Shown: piece by piece, positions 17,724 through 25,356 of the stretch
Position numbering within the stretch: the stretch's first letter is position 1
How the letters are laid out: each line of letters starts with the position of its first letter
Source: Nocardiopsis sinuspersici
Lineage (GTDB): Bacteria; Actinomycetota; Actinomycetes; Streptosporangiales; Streptosporangiaceae
Assembly: GCA_008638415.1 (NCBI GenBank)
Contig: VWVT01000013.1
Span: 1 to 64,000, forward strand
DNA length: 64,000 bases
Direction of reading: 5' to 3'
The notes under the pieces: generated by a model
Seen by the model: the letters and a program-made list of their open reading frames with translations, nothing else
What the model was told of the DNA's origin: nothing
Database searches by the model: none
Translations under genes and position numbers: made by a program

Positions 17724-18386
17724 TCAGGAGGTGTGGGGGCCGACGTTTCCGTAGCCGTCACGGTTCACGGCGAGCATGCGGTCCAGCAGGTCGGCCCAGA
17801 CCCGGCGGGAGTCGTCGCTGTCGACCCCTCCGGTGACCTGCTCCCAGCGCTGGACCATGACCGTGCCACCGCTGATGACCGCGCCGCACATGAGGTCGAC
17901 CACGAGCGGGTCGGCCCGCGGATGGCGGTGCGTCATGATCGCCGACAGGCGGGCGCTCACGTCGTTGATGGCCCGCTCGAACAGCGCCGCCTGGCTCGGG
18001 GCGGGCTCGTGCCCCTTCTGCCTGAGGAAGCGCTTGAGCCGGGTGATCGGGGTGACCAGGTCGGTCTCGCGTATCGCCGCTGCGAACTCGTCGAACATGT
18101 TCCCCGCGTGGTCGCCGGTGGCGGCGGTGAGGTTGGCCTCGATGCTGTCGACGATCGCCTCCAGCATCCCGCCGAACACCTCGAGGACGATGTCGTCCAG
18201 GGACCTGAAGTGGTTGAACACGGTCCTGCGGGAGACGTCGGCCCGTTCGGCGAGCTGGTCGACGGTGAAGCCCGTGTCCCCGCGTTCGGTCATCAGCGCG
18301 GCGGCGGCGTCGACGATGGCGCGGCGGTGGCGCGACTTCAGTGCCTCACGCCGGTCACGTGAGGGCGGTTCCTGCTGTTTGTCCAC
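17724..18386 (-). CDS. TetR-family regulator of the MMPL operon
   Basis: A 220-aa regulator with the TetR helix-turn-helix at about residues 20-65 (RRAIVDAAAALMTERGDTG, FTVDQLAERADVSRRTVFNHFRS). The C-terminal half is helical and not specific. It precedes the MMPL exporter by 39 bp on the same strand. Two related palindromes sit 23-52 bp upstream of its start codon, so the operon is probably autorepressed and induced when the exporter's substrate binds the regulator. Confidence 0.9.
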   Translation of the reverse strand: MDKQQEPPSRDRREALKSRHRRAIVDAAAALMTERGDTGFTVDQLAERADVSRRTVFNHFRSLDDIVLEVFGGMLEAIVDSIEANLTAATGDHAGNMFDEFAAAIRETDLVTPITRLKRFLRQKGHEPAPSQAALFERAINDVSARLSAIMTHRHPRADPLVVDLMCGAVISGGTVMVQRWEQVTGGVDSDDSRRVWADLLDRMLAVNRDGYGNVGPHTS

Positions 18387-18408
18387 GTTCCAACGTTACG
18401 GACACGGA

Positions 18409-18438
18409 TGCACTAAGTGCAACGAAGCACTGAGTGCA
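18409..18438. promoter_or_regulatory. Pair of TetR operators upstream of the TetR-MMPL operon
   Basis: TGCACTAAGTGCA (18409-18421) and AGCACTGAGTGCA (18426-18438) are near-identical palindromes with centres 17 bp apart. This is the typical layout for two TetR dimers on one promoter. Confidence 0.82.
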
Positions 18439-18559
18439 CCCGGTCACACCCGGGGCCGTGGCCGGGAGCGTTCGTGAACCGGTGGGCTTGGCCTCGGAGC
18501 CGCCCCGGACGGCGCCGTGCCGTCCCGAGGCGCACGCGGCCGCGCTGAGCAGTCCGGTC

Positions 18560-18579
18560 GCCTCGGTTCGAACCGAGGC
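18560..18579. repeat. Perfect 20-bp palindrome
   Basis: GCCTCGGTTCGAACCGAGGC is a perfect palindrome in the 328-bp gap between the TetR gene (start 18386) and the oxidoreductase gene (start 18715). With no loop it suits a dimeric regulator. Apart from this and the two TetR operators, nothing else is evident in that gap. Confidence 0.7.
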
Positions 18580-18714
18580 CGGCGGCGCCGGCCCGCGGCC
18601 CCTCGGGCGGGGTGTCCTCCCCGGCCGCCGCGCCGCCCCGGCTCGTACTCCACGGGCGGTGGTGCGGGGAGTAGTGTCCTGTGGCGAGACGGACACGACG
18701 ACGGGAGGGATTCC

Positions 18715-19158
18715 ATGCCGCTCGAAGGTGAGTACGCGCCGAACACGATGGAGTGGGTGCGCAAGCAGGTCGAGCAGATCGAGAGTTCCGGCGGGACCGA
18801 GGGGATGACCCTGAAGGGCAGGCCCGTCATCCTGCTCACCACGCGTGGAGCCAAGACCGGCAAGCTGCGCAAGACGCCGCTGATGCGGGTGGAGCACGAG
18901 GGCCGCTACGCCGCCGTCGCCTCGCTCGGCGGAGCGCCCAAGCACCCCGTCTGGTACTACAACGTCGTCGCCCACCCGCACGTGGAACTCCGGGACGGCA
19001 CCGTGCGCAAGGACATGACGGCCCGTGAGGTCACGGGCGAGGAGAAGGCGCTGTGGTGGGAGCGCGCCGTGGAGGCGTTCCCCGACTACGCCGAGTACCA
19101 GAAGAAGACCGACCGCGAGATCCCGGTCTTCGTCCTGGAGCCCGTCGACGGCCACTGA
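18715..19158 (+). CDS. DDN-type deazaflavin (F420)-dependent nitroreductase-family protein
   Basis: A 147-aa protein of the split-barrel nitroreductase/DUF385 family, found mainly in actinobacteria, several members of which use coenzyme F420. Family features are [56 protein letters not shown], seen here as separate blocks, and a Trp/Tyr-rich C-terminus. The ATG at 18715 follows GGGAGGG at good spacing; the frame upstream is not coding. It converges on the MATE exporter. A 20-bp palindrome lies 135 bp upstream. Confidence 0.88.
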   Translation: MPLEGEYAPNTMEWVRKQVEQIESSGGTEGMTLKGRPVILLTTRGAKTGKLRKTPLMRVEHEGRYAAVASLGGAPKHPVWYYNVVAHPHVELRDGTVRKDMTAREVTGEEKALWWERAVEAFPDYAEYQKKTDREIPVFVLEPVDGH

Positions 19159-19226
19159 GCCGTCCCGGGGCCGCCGGCCGTTCCGGCATCCGCGGACCCG
19201 GTCGGCACCGCCGGGTTCCCGCGGTG

Positions 19227-20582
19227 TCAGACCCGCGCGGACAGCCGCCGGAACGCCAGGCCCTGTCCGACCACCAGCCCGGCGGTCGCCACCGCGTACA
19301 CCGCCCACAGCGACGTCAGCCCTCCGGCCCCGGCGACGGGCACCGCCACCAGGGCCAGCAGTCCGTAGCAGACAGCGAACGCATGCATCGAGGACCTGGC
19401 TTTCTTGATGCCCAACAGGCCCATACCGGGCAGTGCCTGCGCGGCGTCGGCCACGGCCACCGCGCACAGCACGGGCAGCAGCGCGGTCACCAGGGCCGCC
19501 ACCTCGGGGTCGTCGGTGAACAGGCCGACGACCGTCCCCGAGGCGGCCCACACCAGCGTCGCGCTGACCGCGACCACCGGGACCGCCACCAGGTAGCCCG
19601 CCAGGACGGACCGGCGCACCCCGGCCCGGTCACCCCTTCCCGCCGCGCGTGCGGTGAAGGGCACGGTGGCCTGCCCGGTGGCCGCGGCCGCGAGGAACAC
19701 GAAGGTGGCCACGACCACGAGCAGTTGGTGGGCCGCGGCCTCCGCGGGGCCGATCCGGGCCGCCGCCAGCGCCAGGACGCCCATCGCGCCGAACTTGACC
19801 AGCAGGGTGGAGCCGGTGGGCAGCCCCACCCGTGCGATCCGCCGGACACCGGCCCAGCGGGGCGCGCCGAGCCCGATCGGCCGTCCGCGCAGGACGGTCA
19901 CGCGACGCGCGACGTACAGCGACAGGCAGACGGTGGCGCACCCGTGGAGCAGCACCGCCGAACCGGCGCCGGGGAGTCCCATCGCGGGCACCGGGCCCGG
20001 GCCCAGCACGAGTGCGGGAACGAGGACGACCGCGAGGGCGGTGGTGACCAGGCTCAGCGCCAGGACGGCACGGTTGTGTCCGAGGCCGGTGAGCAGCACG
20101 GTCACCGAGGCCTTCACCGAGGCGACGACCACGTACAGGCCCATGAGCAGCGGATAGGGGCCGAGCGCGGCCAGCGTGGGGGCGGCCACCCCGGCCAGCC
20201 GGCCCCACAGGGGGGCGGTGGCGACCAGGAGGCCGCCGAGCGCGCCCATGGCCAGGGCCAGCCACAGGCTGTCGCGGACCACCGGGGCGAGCCTTCGGGG
20301 ATCGTCCCCGTGCTCGGCGACGAAGGGCATCGACCCGCGCAACGCGCCCTGGACGACCATCAGCACCGGATTGAACACCGCGATGACCACGGCGTAGGCC
20401 GCGAGCTGCGCGGTCCCGGCGTTGCCGAGCACCCCCGCGGTGACCATGCCGCCCGCCATGGTGGCGAGCATGGACAGGTACAGCGGCCCCGCCTTGCCCG
20501 CGACCCTCCCGGCCAGGGCGCCCACGGCCTCGGGGCCGCCCGCCGGTTCCGTGGTGTCCTCCGACTCGGACGCGGTGGACAT
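19227..20582 (-). CDS. MATE-family efflux protein
   Basis: A 451-aa integral membrane protein with about 12 helices in two MatE repeats, an expected sodium- or proton-driven exporter (DinF-like branch). Visible landmarks are AGPLYLSMLATMAGGMVTAGVLGNAGTAQLAAYAV at the N-terminus, the central VGLPTGSTLLVKFGAMGVLALAAARIGPAEAAAHQL at the start of the second half, and LPGMGLLGIKKARSSM near the end, each shown here by short stretches. A 14-bp palindrome lies 26 bp upstream. It diverges from the AhpD-like gene. Confidence 0.85.
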   Translation of the reverse strand: MSTASESEDTTEPAGGPEAVGALAGRVAGKAGPLYLSMLATMAGGMVTAGVLGNAGTAQLAAYAVVIAVFNPVLMVVQGALRGSMPFVAEHGDDPRRLAPVVRDSLWLALAMGALGGLLVATAPLWGRLAGVAAPTLAALGPYPLLMGLYVVVASVKASVTVLLTGLGHNRAVLALSLVTTALAVVLVPALVLGPGPVPAMGLPGAGSAVLLHGCATVCLSLYVARRVTVLRGRPIGLGAPRWAGVRRIARVGLPTGSTLLVKFGAMGVLALAAARIGPAEAAAHQLLVVVATFVFLAAAATGQATVPFTARAAGRGDRAGVRRSVLAGYLVAVPVVAVSATLVWAASGTVVGLFTDDPEVAALVTALLPVLCAVAVADAAQALPGMGLLGIKKARSSMHAFAVCYGLLALVAVPVAGAGGLTSLWAVYAVATAGLVVGQGLAFRRLSARV

Positions 20583-20607
20583 CGGTCTTCCTCCGAGAGG
20601 GTTTTTC

Positions 20608-20621
20608 CTGTGGCGCCACAG
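20608..20621. promoter_or_regulatory. 14-bp perfect palindrome upstream of the MATE gene
   Basis: CTGTGGCGCCACAG lies 26 bp before the MATE start codon in the 261-bp divergent region shared with the AhpD-like gene. It is a candidate operator. No regulator gene is adjacent. Confidence 0.5.
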
Positions 20622-20843
20622 AACCTAACATCCCGGCCGGCAACGGCGATATCGAACTCCGGGAAAGCTCTCTTTCGCCGTGCCGAGCCTTTTCGGAAGA
20701 GCCGGAAAACGTCCGGAATCGGCCTTTCCCGCCCGGTTCGGATCCCGGCCCCTCGGGGAGGTCAGCGCGTTGGTAGCGTGGTCGCCAGGACCCCGGTTCC
20801 CGGACCGGGGCGGCGAAGGCGTCCGACGAGGAGGGCTGTTCCC

Positions 20844-21290
20844 GTGGCCGAAGAACGCGTGATCTGGGCGAAGAAACTTCCCGAGGTCTACGGAAAACTG
20901 GACGAAATCGACAAGATCATCGCCGGGCACCTCGACGCCGGTCTCCTGGAACTGGTCAAACTGCGCGCCTCGGTGCTCAACGGCTGCTCCTTCTGCGTCG
21001 ACCTGCACACCCGGACGGCCCAGGAGGCCGGAGAGACCCAGCAGCGGCTCTTCCTGGTCTCCGCCTGGTATGAGGCCGGTGAGATCTTCACCGACGCCGA
21101 GCGGGCCGCCCTGGCGCTCACCGACGAGATCACCCGGCTGGGCGAGCACGGGGTGTCCGACGAGGCCTACGGGGCCGCCGCCGAGCACTTCGACGACCAG
21201 GCCCTGGCCGCGCTCATCACCGCAGCCTCGATGATCAACCTCTACAACCGGCTGGCCGTCACCAGCCACCTGCACCCGCGCAAGCGCTGA
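20844..21290 (+). CDS. AhpD-like carboxymuconolactone decarboxylase-family protein
   Basis: A 148-aa protein with the AhpD core LLELVKLRASVLNGCSFCVDLH: Glu36, Cys48, Cys51 and His55 match the ExxxxxxxxxxxCxxCxxxH pattern of peroxidase-type alkylhydroperoxidases. It likely acts in thiol-dependent peroxide reduction in the cytoplasm; the substrate is not known. The GTG start at 20844 follows AGGAGGG. The frame is open far upstream, but that section is the antisense of the MATE gene. It is divergent from the MATE exporter. Confidence 0.88.
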   Translation: MAEERVIWAKKLPEVYGKLDEIDKIIAGHLDAGLLELVKLRASVLNGCSFCVDLHTRTAQEAGETQQRLFLVSAWYEAGEIFTDAERAALALTDEITRLGEHGVSDEAYGAAAEHFDDQALAALITAASMINLYNRLAVTSHLHPRKR

Positions 21291-21381
21291 GACCGGTACG
21301 GGCCACCGGCGCAGCGGCTCGGTGGCCCGGAGCCGGAGCACGCGGGGCCGCTCCGACGCGTCCACGGCCTCGGCGTACCCC

Positions 21382-21900
21382 TCAGCCCTTCGAGGCGACG
21401 GCCGTGACGACCCGGGTGAGCGCTGCGCGCGCCTGACCGGCCCCGAACCTCCCCGTGACCGCGGCCCTGGCGAGGGCGCCGCTGCGCCGACGACCGCGCG
21501 GAGGTCGGCCGTGTCGACCGGCTCCGGCCCCGAGAACGGGGCCGGGGCCTCGCGACACCTCCCGCTGTGGGCGTCTTCGGCGTCCTGGCGCAGCCGGTCC
21601 GGTGTCGGCGAGCCGGCCGGTGCGGCGATGACATCGGCCGGTTCTCTTCCCTCGGCCAGGGCGCAGTCGATGCGGGCCCCCGCGACGACCTCCGCCACGG
21701 CGCGCAGCTCGCGCTCGGCGCCTTGCAGTGCCGCGTCGAGCCTCGTGCCGGCGGGCGTCGAACTCGCGGTGGAGCTCTGCGAGGACGCCGGCCCTGTTGC
21801 CGAAGTGGTCGTAGACCAGCGGCTCGGCCACTCCGGCGCGTTCGGCGATGTCGACGCGATCGTCTTCAGCGCCGGATCCGACGGTGGCAGCAGGGAGGCC
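21382..21900 (-). pseudogene. Decayed TetR-family regulator
   Basis: The minus strand contains a recognisable TetR recognition segment, VDIAERAGVAEPLVYDHFGN, followed by RAGVLAELHREFDAR. The coding signal then moves to another frame near 21745 (LDAALQGAERELRAVAEVVAGARIDCALAEG and onward) and returns to the first frame near 21480 (ALARAAVTGRFGAGQARAAL), ending at the TGA at 21382. The helix before the HTH is also missing or garbled. At least two frameshifts plus N-terminal damage make a functional product unlikely. The 790-bp stretch 21291-22081 holds nothing else. Confidence 0.7.
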
Positions 21901-22081
21901 ACGAAGGCCACCGACCGGCAGGGGCACGACCGCCGCGTCCGCCTCCGCGCGCCCGCTCCGGGGCCGGGGCCGGAGGAGACCCGGAGGGCCGGTGTCCGGG
22001 CGGCTCCGGCCGTGCGGAACCGCCCCCGCTCCGGGAACGGGGGCGGCCCGGGAGGGGTCCTCGGCGACCCCGGCCGGCGGT

Positions 22082-22609
22082 CTACTGCGACTCGGTGGTC
22101 TGGTGTGATCCGCTGGTCTGCTCGGGTGACCGCGTGGGGCGGGGAGCCGCGTGGGAGGCGTCGTATCCGCTGCGGTAGGCGGCCTCGTCCCCCTCGGGCT
22201 CCCGCGCCTCCTCCGGGCGCTCCGTGAACGCCACCGCGGAGGGCCAGCCGGCGGTCAGGCCGTAGATCACCACGATGTCCACGGCGATGGCCACCATCGA
22301 CCACAGCGGCATCGCCATGGCGAAGCCCAGTTGGGCGACGGCGTTCGCCGCGGTGAGGACGAGCGCGAAGGCCCGGGCCCACGTGCTGAGGGACAGCACG
22401 GCCAGCCCGGTGATCACCAGGGCCACGCCCCACAGGCCGAGCAGGACGCCCCAGGCCTCGTACTCCAGGAAGAGCACGTCCGCGCCCGTGGCTGCGTAGA
22501 AGACGGGGGTGAAGGAGGCCACCAGCCCCTGGACGATGTTGACGGCACCGATGACGACCAGCAGTGTCGCGACGAAGAACTGCCAGCCGTTGGCTCCCTG
22601 CGTTCGCAT
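22082..22609 (-). CDS. DUF7144-family four-helix membrane protein
   Basis: A 175-aa protein with four hydrophobic helices: FFVATLLVVIGAVNIVQGLVA, an AWGVLLGLWGVALVITGLAVL helix, a third around ALVLTAANAVAQLGFAMAM and a fourth around VAIAVDIVVIYGLTA. This matches the DUF7144 family of actinobacteria, whose role is unknown. The C-terminal tail is polar and probably cytoplasmic. The start ATG at 22609 has AAGGAG upstream. It is divergent from the winged-helix regulator at 22856. Confidence 0.75.
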   Translation of the reverse strand: MRTQGANGWQFFVATLLVVIGAVNIVQGLVASFTPVFYAATGADVLFLEYEAWGVLLGLWGVALVITGLAVLSLSTWARAFALVLTAANAVAQLGFAMAMPLWSMVAIAVDIVVIYGLTAGWPSAVAFTERPEEAREPEGDEAAYRSGYDASHAAPRPTRSPEQTSGSHQTTESQ

Positions 22610-22815
22610 GTCCGCTCCTTCCGGCCGTCCCCGGGCCCCGGAGGTCCTCGTCGGGCAGCGCCCGGGACCGGGACGTGGGAACGGCCGCTCGGGTGTCCCC
22701 TGCGGATGCGCGGTCCACGCATCCTGCACCCATCATCGAACCCGGCGGGTCAGCGGCACCTCACCGTCGTCTCCGGATCGGGCAAAGCCCCGGGGCGCGG
22801 TGGCTGGGTCAACGG

Positions 22816-22846
22816 TATTACGTAATTACGGAATAACAGGTACAGT
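22816..22846 (+). promoter_or_regulatory. AT-rich operator/promoter of the winged-helix regulator
   Basis: ATTACGTAAT (22817-22826) is a perfect palindrome followed at once by ATTACGGAATA, a diverged second half-site. TACAGT at 22841-22846 can be the -10 box. The stretch stands out as AT-rich in a very GC-rich region, and the regulator gene starts 10 bp after it, so autoregulation is likely. Confidence 0.65.
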
Positions 22847-22855
22847 GGAGGCGTG

Positions 22856-23380
22856 ATGGAGAGAACGGCGGAGGAGCGGCTGGCGGACCTGGAGGCACGG
22901 GTCGCGGCCCTGGAGGACGGCGCGCACGGGCGGTCCGCGCGGGCCGGAGCCGCGGCGCGGCCGCCGGAGGACGTGTTCTTCGCGCTCAACGCCCTGCGGG
23001 AGCAGGTCACCGGGCGCGGCGGCGTGGTCTTCGCCGGGATCGTCCGCGGGGAGGGGGAGGAGAACGGGCTGGAGTGGCAGCAGGGGCTGCCGGTCGAGCG
23101 GCTGGAGGGGGCCGACTGGTCCCGGCACGCCGCCAGCCTCGACGCCCTGGGCAACCCCGTCCGCCTCCAGTTGCTGCACGCCGTCTGGGACGGCACCAGC
23201 ACCGTCGCCGAACTGGCCGAGCGCTCCGACTTCGGCACCACCGGCCAGATCTACCACCACGTCAACCTGCTCGCCGCGGCCGGATGGCTCACCACCGTCC
23301 GGCGCGGCCACTACGCGATCCCCCCGGAACGCGTCGTCCCCCTGCTCGCCATCCTGACGGCGGCGGGAGGCGCGCCCTAG
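22856..23380 (+). CDS. Winged-helix (ArsR-like) transcriptional regulator
   Basis: A 174-aa protein with an N-terminal heptad segment (ERLADLEARVAALED), a middle part (VFFALNALREQVTGRGGVVFAG) and a C-terminal winged helix: LDALGNPVRLQLLHAVWDG, TVAELAERSDFGTTGQIYHHVNLLAAAGWL, TTVRRGHYAI. The start is ATG 22856 or the GTG just before it; GGAGG lies 4 bp upstream of the ATG. The DNA-binding part resembles ArsR-type regulators but no metal-binding cysteines are present. An ATTACGTAAT palindrome sits upstream. It may control the serine hydrolase gene that follows or the divergent DUF7144 gene. Confidence 0.82.
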   Translation: MERTAEERLADLEARVAALEDGAHGRSARAGAAARPPEDVFFALNALREQVTGRGGVVFAGIVRGEGEENGLEWQQGLPVERLEGADWSRHAASLDALGNPVRLQLLHAVWDGTSTVAELAERSDFGTTGQIYHHVNLLAAAGWLTTVRRGHYAIPPERVVPLLAILTAAGGAP

Positions 23381-23620
23381 GGGCCTTTCGCGAGTGCTCG
23401 CTCAGCCCTCGGGGACGTGGTTCGGGCGCCGGCGGGGTTCTGGAGGTGCCGCAGACGGGTCCGCAGAGGAACTGCGCCGTAGGCGTCGTTCGAGGGTGGT
23501 GGCGGGCGACGGCGTGGGCACGGGCCAACCCGTCGGAGGCGCCGAAGGCTCCCGCCCGCAGGGCGCCCGGACATGGGGTGGATCGGGGCGGAGCCCCGAA
23601 CACGAGGAAAGGAGGGTCCC

Positions 23621-24694
23621 GTGGGACCCAGAACGTGGATCGTCGCGGTCGCCTGTGCGGTGGCCGCCCTGGTCGTCGCCGTCGGGATCGTCGTACGGCC
23701 GCACACGCCGGCCCTGTCCGCCGAGGAGACCGGAGACCCCGGCCTGCTCGACCGGGCGCGGCCGCTGCTGGCCGGGGGCACCCACGACAGGGTCAGCGTC
23801 GTCGAGATCGACGGCGACCGGACCCTCTCCGCCCACTTCGGCGCGGACGGGCACACCGGCTACGAGATCGGGTCGGTGACCAAGACGATGACCGGGGCGC
23901 TGCTCGCCGACGCCGTCGAGCGGGGCGAGGTCACCGGGGACACCCGGCTCGGCGAACTCGTCGACCTGGACGGCGCCCCGGCCGCCGACGTCACCCTGGC
24001 CGAACTGTCCAGCCACCGCTCCGGCCTGCCCCGGCTCCCCGGCCGCCTGTCCGACGTGGCGATCTCTGTGACGGCCGCCAACCTGGGCCTGGACCCCTAC
24101 CCCTACGACTACGACACCCTGGTCGCGCAGGTGGCCGCCGCCGAGCTGTCCGGCCGCGGCGAGTCCGGCTACTCCAACATGGGCACGGCCGTTCTGGGCC
24201 AGGCCCTGGCCAACGCCGCCGGGACCGACTACGCGACCCTGCTGCGGGACCGGCTGCTCGACCCGCTGGGGATGGGTGAGACGATCCTGCCCGACTCCCG
24301 GGAGGACCTGCCCGAGGACGCGACCGTGGGGTACACCGACCGCGGACGCCTGGCCGATCCCTGGCTGGCACACGCCTACGCGCCCGCGGGCGGGGTCCGC
24401 TCCACCCCCGCCGACATGGAGCGCTACGTCCGCGCCCTGCTGGAGGGAACCGCCCCCGGCACGGCGGCCCTGGAACCGCGCTGGGAGGACGGGGACGGCG
24501 GCCGGATCGGCTACGCCTGGGTCGTGGAGGAGCACGGGGGCACCGAGGTCACCTGGCACAACGGGGGCACCGGGGGGTTCTCCGCCATGGTCGCCCTGGA
24601 CCGGGAGGGCGACCGGGCCGTGCTCGCCTTCGGCAACACCACCACCGGGCTGGAGCCGCTGGCGCTGGAACTGCTCACGGGGGAGGACTCCTGA
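23621..24694 (+). CDS. Membrane-anchored serine hydrolase (beta-lactamase family)
   Basis: A 357-aa class C beta-lactamase/PBP-fold hydrolase with one N-terminal membrane helix and an outside catalytic domain. Motifs are SVTK (Ser85-Lys88), YSNMG and HNGG. It lacks the lipobox and the C-terminal helices of the similar enzyme at 3142-5145. The GTG start at 23621 is preceded by an excellent AAAGGAGGG; an in-frame ATG at 23573 would add 16 residues without a better ribosome site. Its stop overlaps the start of the next gene. The regulator 240 bp upstream on the same strand may control it. Confidence 0.88.
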   Translation: MGPRTWIVAVACAVAALVVAVGIVVRPHTPALSAEETGDPGLLDRARPLLAGGTHDRVSVVEIDGDRTLSAHFGADGHTGYEIGSVTKTMTGALLADAVERGEVTGDTRLGELVDLDGAPAADVTLAELSSHRSGLPRLPGRLSDVAISVTAANLGLDPYPYDYDTLVAQVAAAELSGRGESGYSNMGTAVLGQALANAAGTDYATLLRDRLLDPLGMGETILPDSREDLPEDATVGYTDRGRLADPWLAHAYAPAGGVRSTPADMERYVRALLEGTAPGTAALEPRWEDGDGGRIGYAWVVEEHGGTEVTWHNGGTGGFSAMVALDREGDRAVLAFGNTTTGLEPLALELLTGEDS

Positions 24695-25089
24695 TGGATC
24701 CCATGGACCTGCTTCCCTACGCCATGGGAGTGTTCTTCAACGGCATCTGCGTACTGAGCGCGTCGGACATCGTCCTGCGGGCCTGGCGCGGCGAGGGGCG
24801 CCACCGCTTCCCGGACCGCTGGGACGCGCTGGCCCGGCTGGCCGGCACACTCCTCTACCTGCTGATCGCCCTGCTCATGACCTCGTGGGCGGTCTTCCCC
24901 GTGGCGGTGTGGTACCTGGTCTCGGCCCTGACGGCGGCCGCCGCCGCGGGCGTGGTGCTGCGCTGGCCGGAGCTGCCCGCCCGGGCCGGGGACCGGAGCG
25001 CGGCCACGAGGCGGGTCTCCGCGGTCGGCACGCTGGTGTTCCTCGCGGTGGCCGTCACCGCGCTCCTCGTCCTCGGCGTCTTCGGCTGA
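24694..25089 (+). CDS. Small four-helix membrane protein
   Basis: A 131-aa protein with four hydrophobic segments and no recognised motif. The ATG overlaps the TGA of the serine hydrolase (TGATG), so translation is coupled and the two products probably act together at the membrane. I cannot assign a family. Confidence 0.75.
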   Translation: MDPMDLLPYAMGVFFNGICVLSASDIVLRAWRGEGRHRFPDRWDALARLAGTLLYLLIALLMTSWAVFPVAVWYLVSALTAAAAAGVVLRWPELPARAGDRSAATRRVSAVGTLVFLAVAVTALLVLGVFG

Positions 25090-25356
25090 CGGGGAAACGA
25101 TGGGCAAAAAGTGTCGAATGCTGGGAATGTCAGAATTCGGAAACGACGGAGCGCCCCGTTTCCCGGAAAGGTCGCGGGTATTCCTGACCAGAACGCCCAC
25201 GTGCCTTTCCCATGTGGTCTACGGTAAATTCCGTCCGCCTTCGAATGCCCCCGGCCCGAGGGATATCCGGGTGGACCTCCCCTGCCCGGAGACCGGGCGA
25301 CGGAGGCGGGCGCCGCCCCGCCCCCTTCGCACGATTGCCCCGCGAGGATTCCGCCC
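25090..25356 (+). promoter_or_regulatory. Regulatory region of the conservon
   Basis: This 267-bp stretch is AT-richer than its surroundings. It contains an imperfect inverted repeat CCACGTG-7 nt-CATGTGG (25197-25217, one mismatch) followed by TACGGT/TAAATT sequences that could serve as a -10 box. The cvnA gene starts about 130 bp downstream. No coding signal was found. Confidence 0.45.

Noticed and set aside
20625..22736. A 703-codon open frame on the minus strand
   Set aside because: It runs antisense through the AhpD-like gene and joins part of the decayed TetR and part of the DUF7144 region in the wrong frame; composition is Arg/Pro-rich. It is open only because of high GC.
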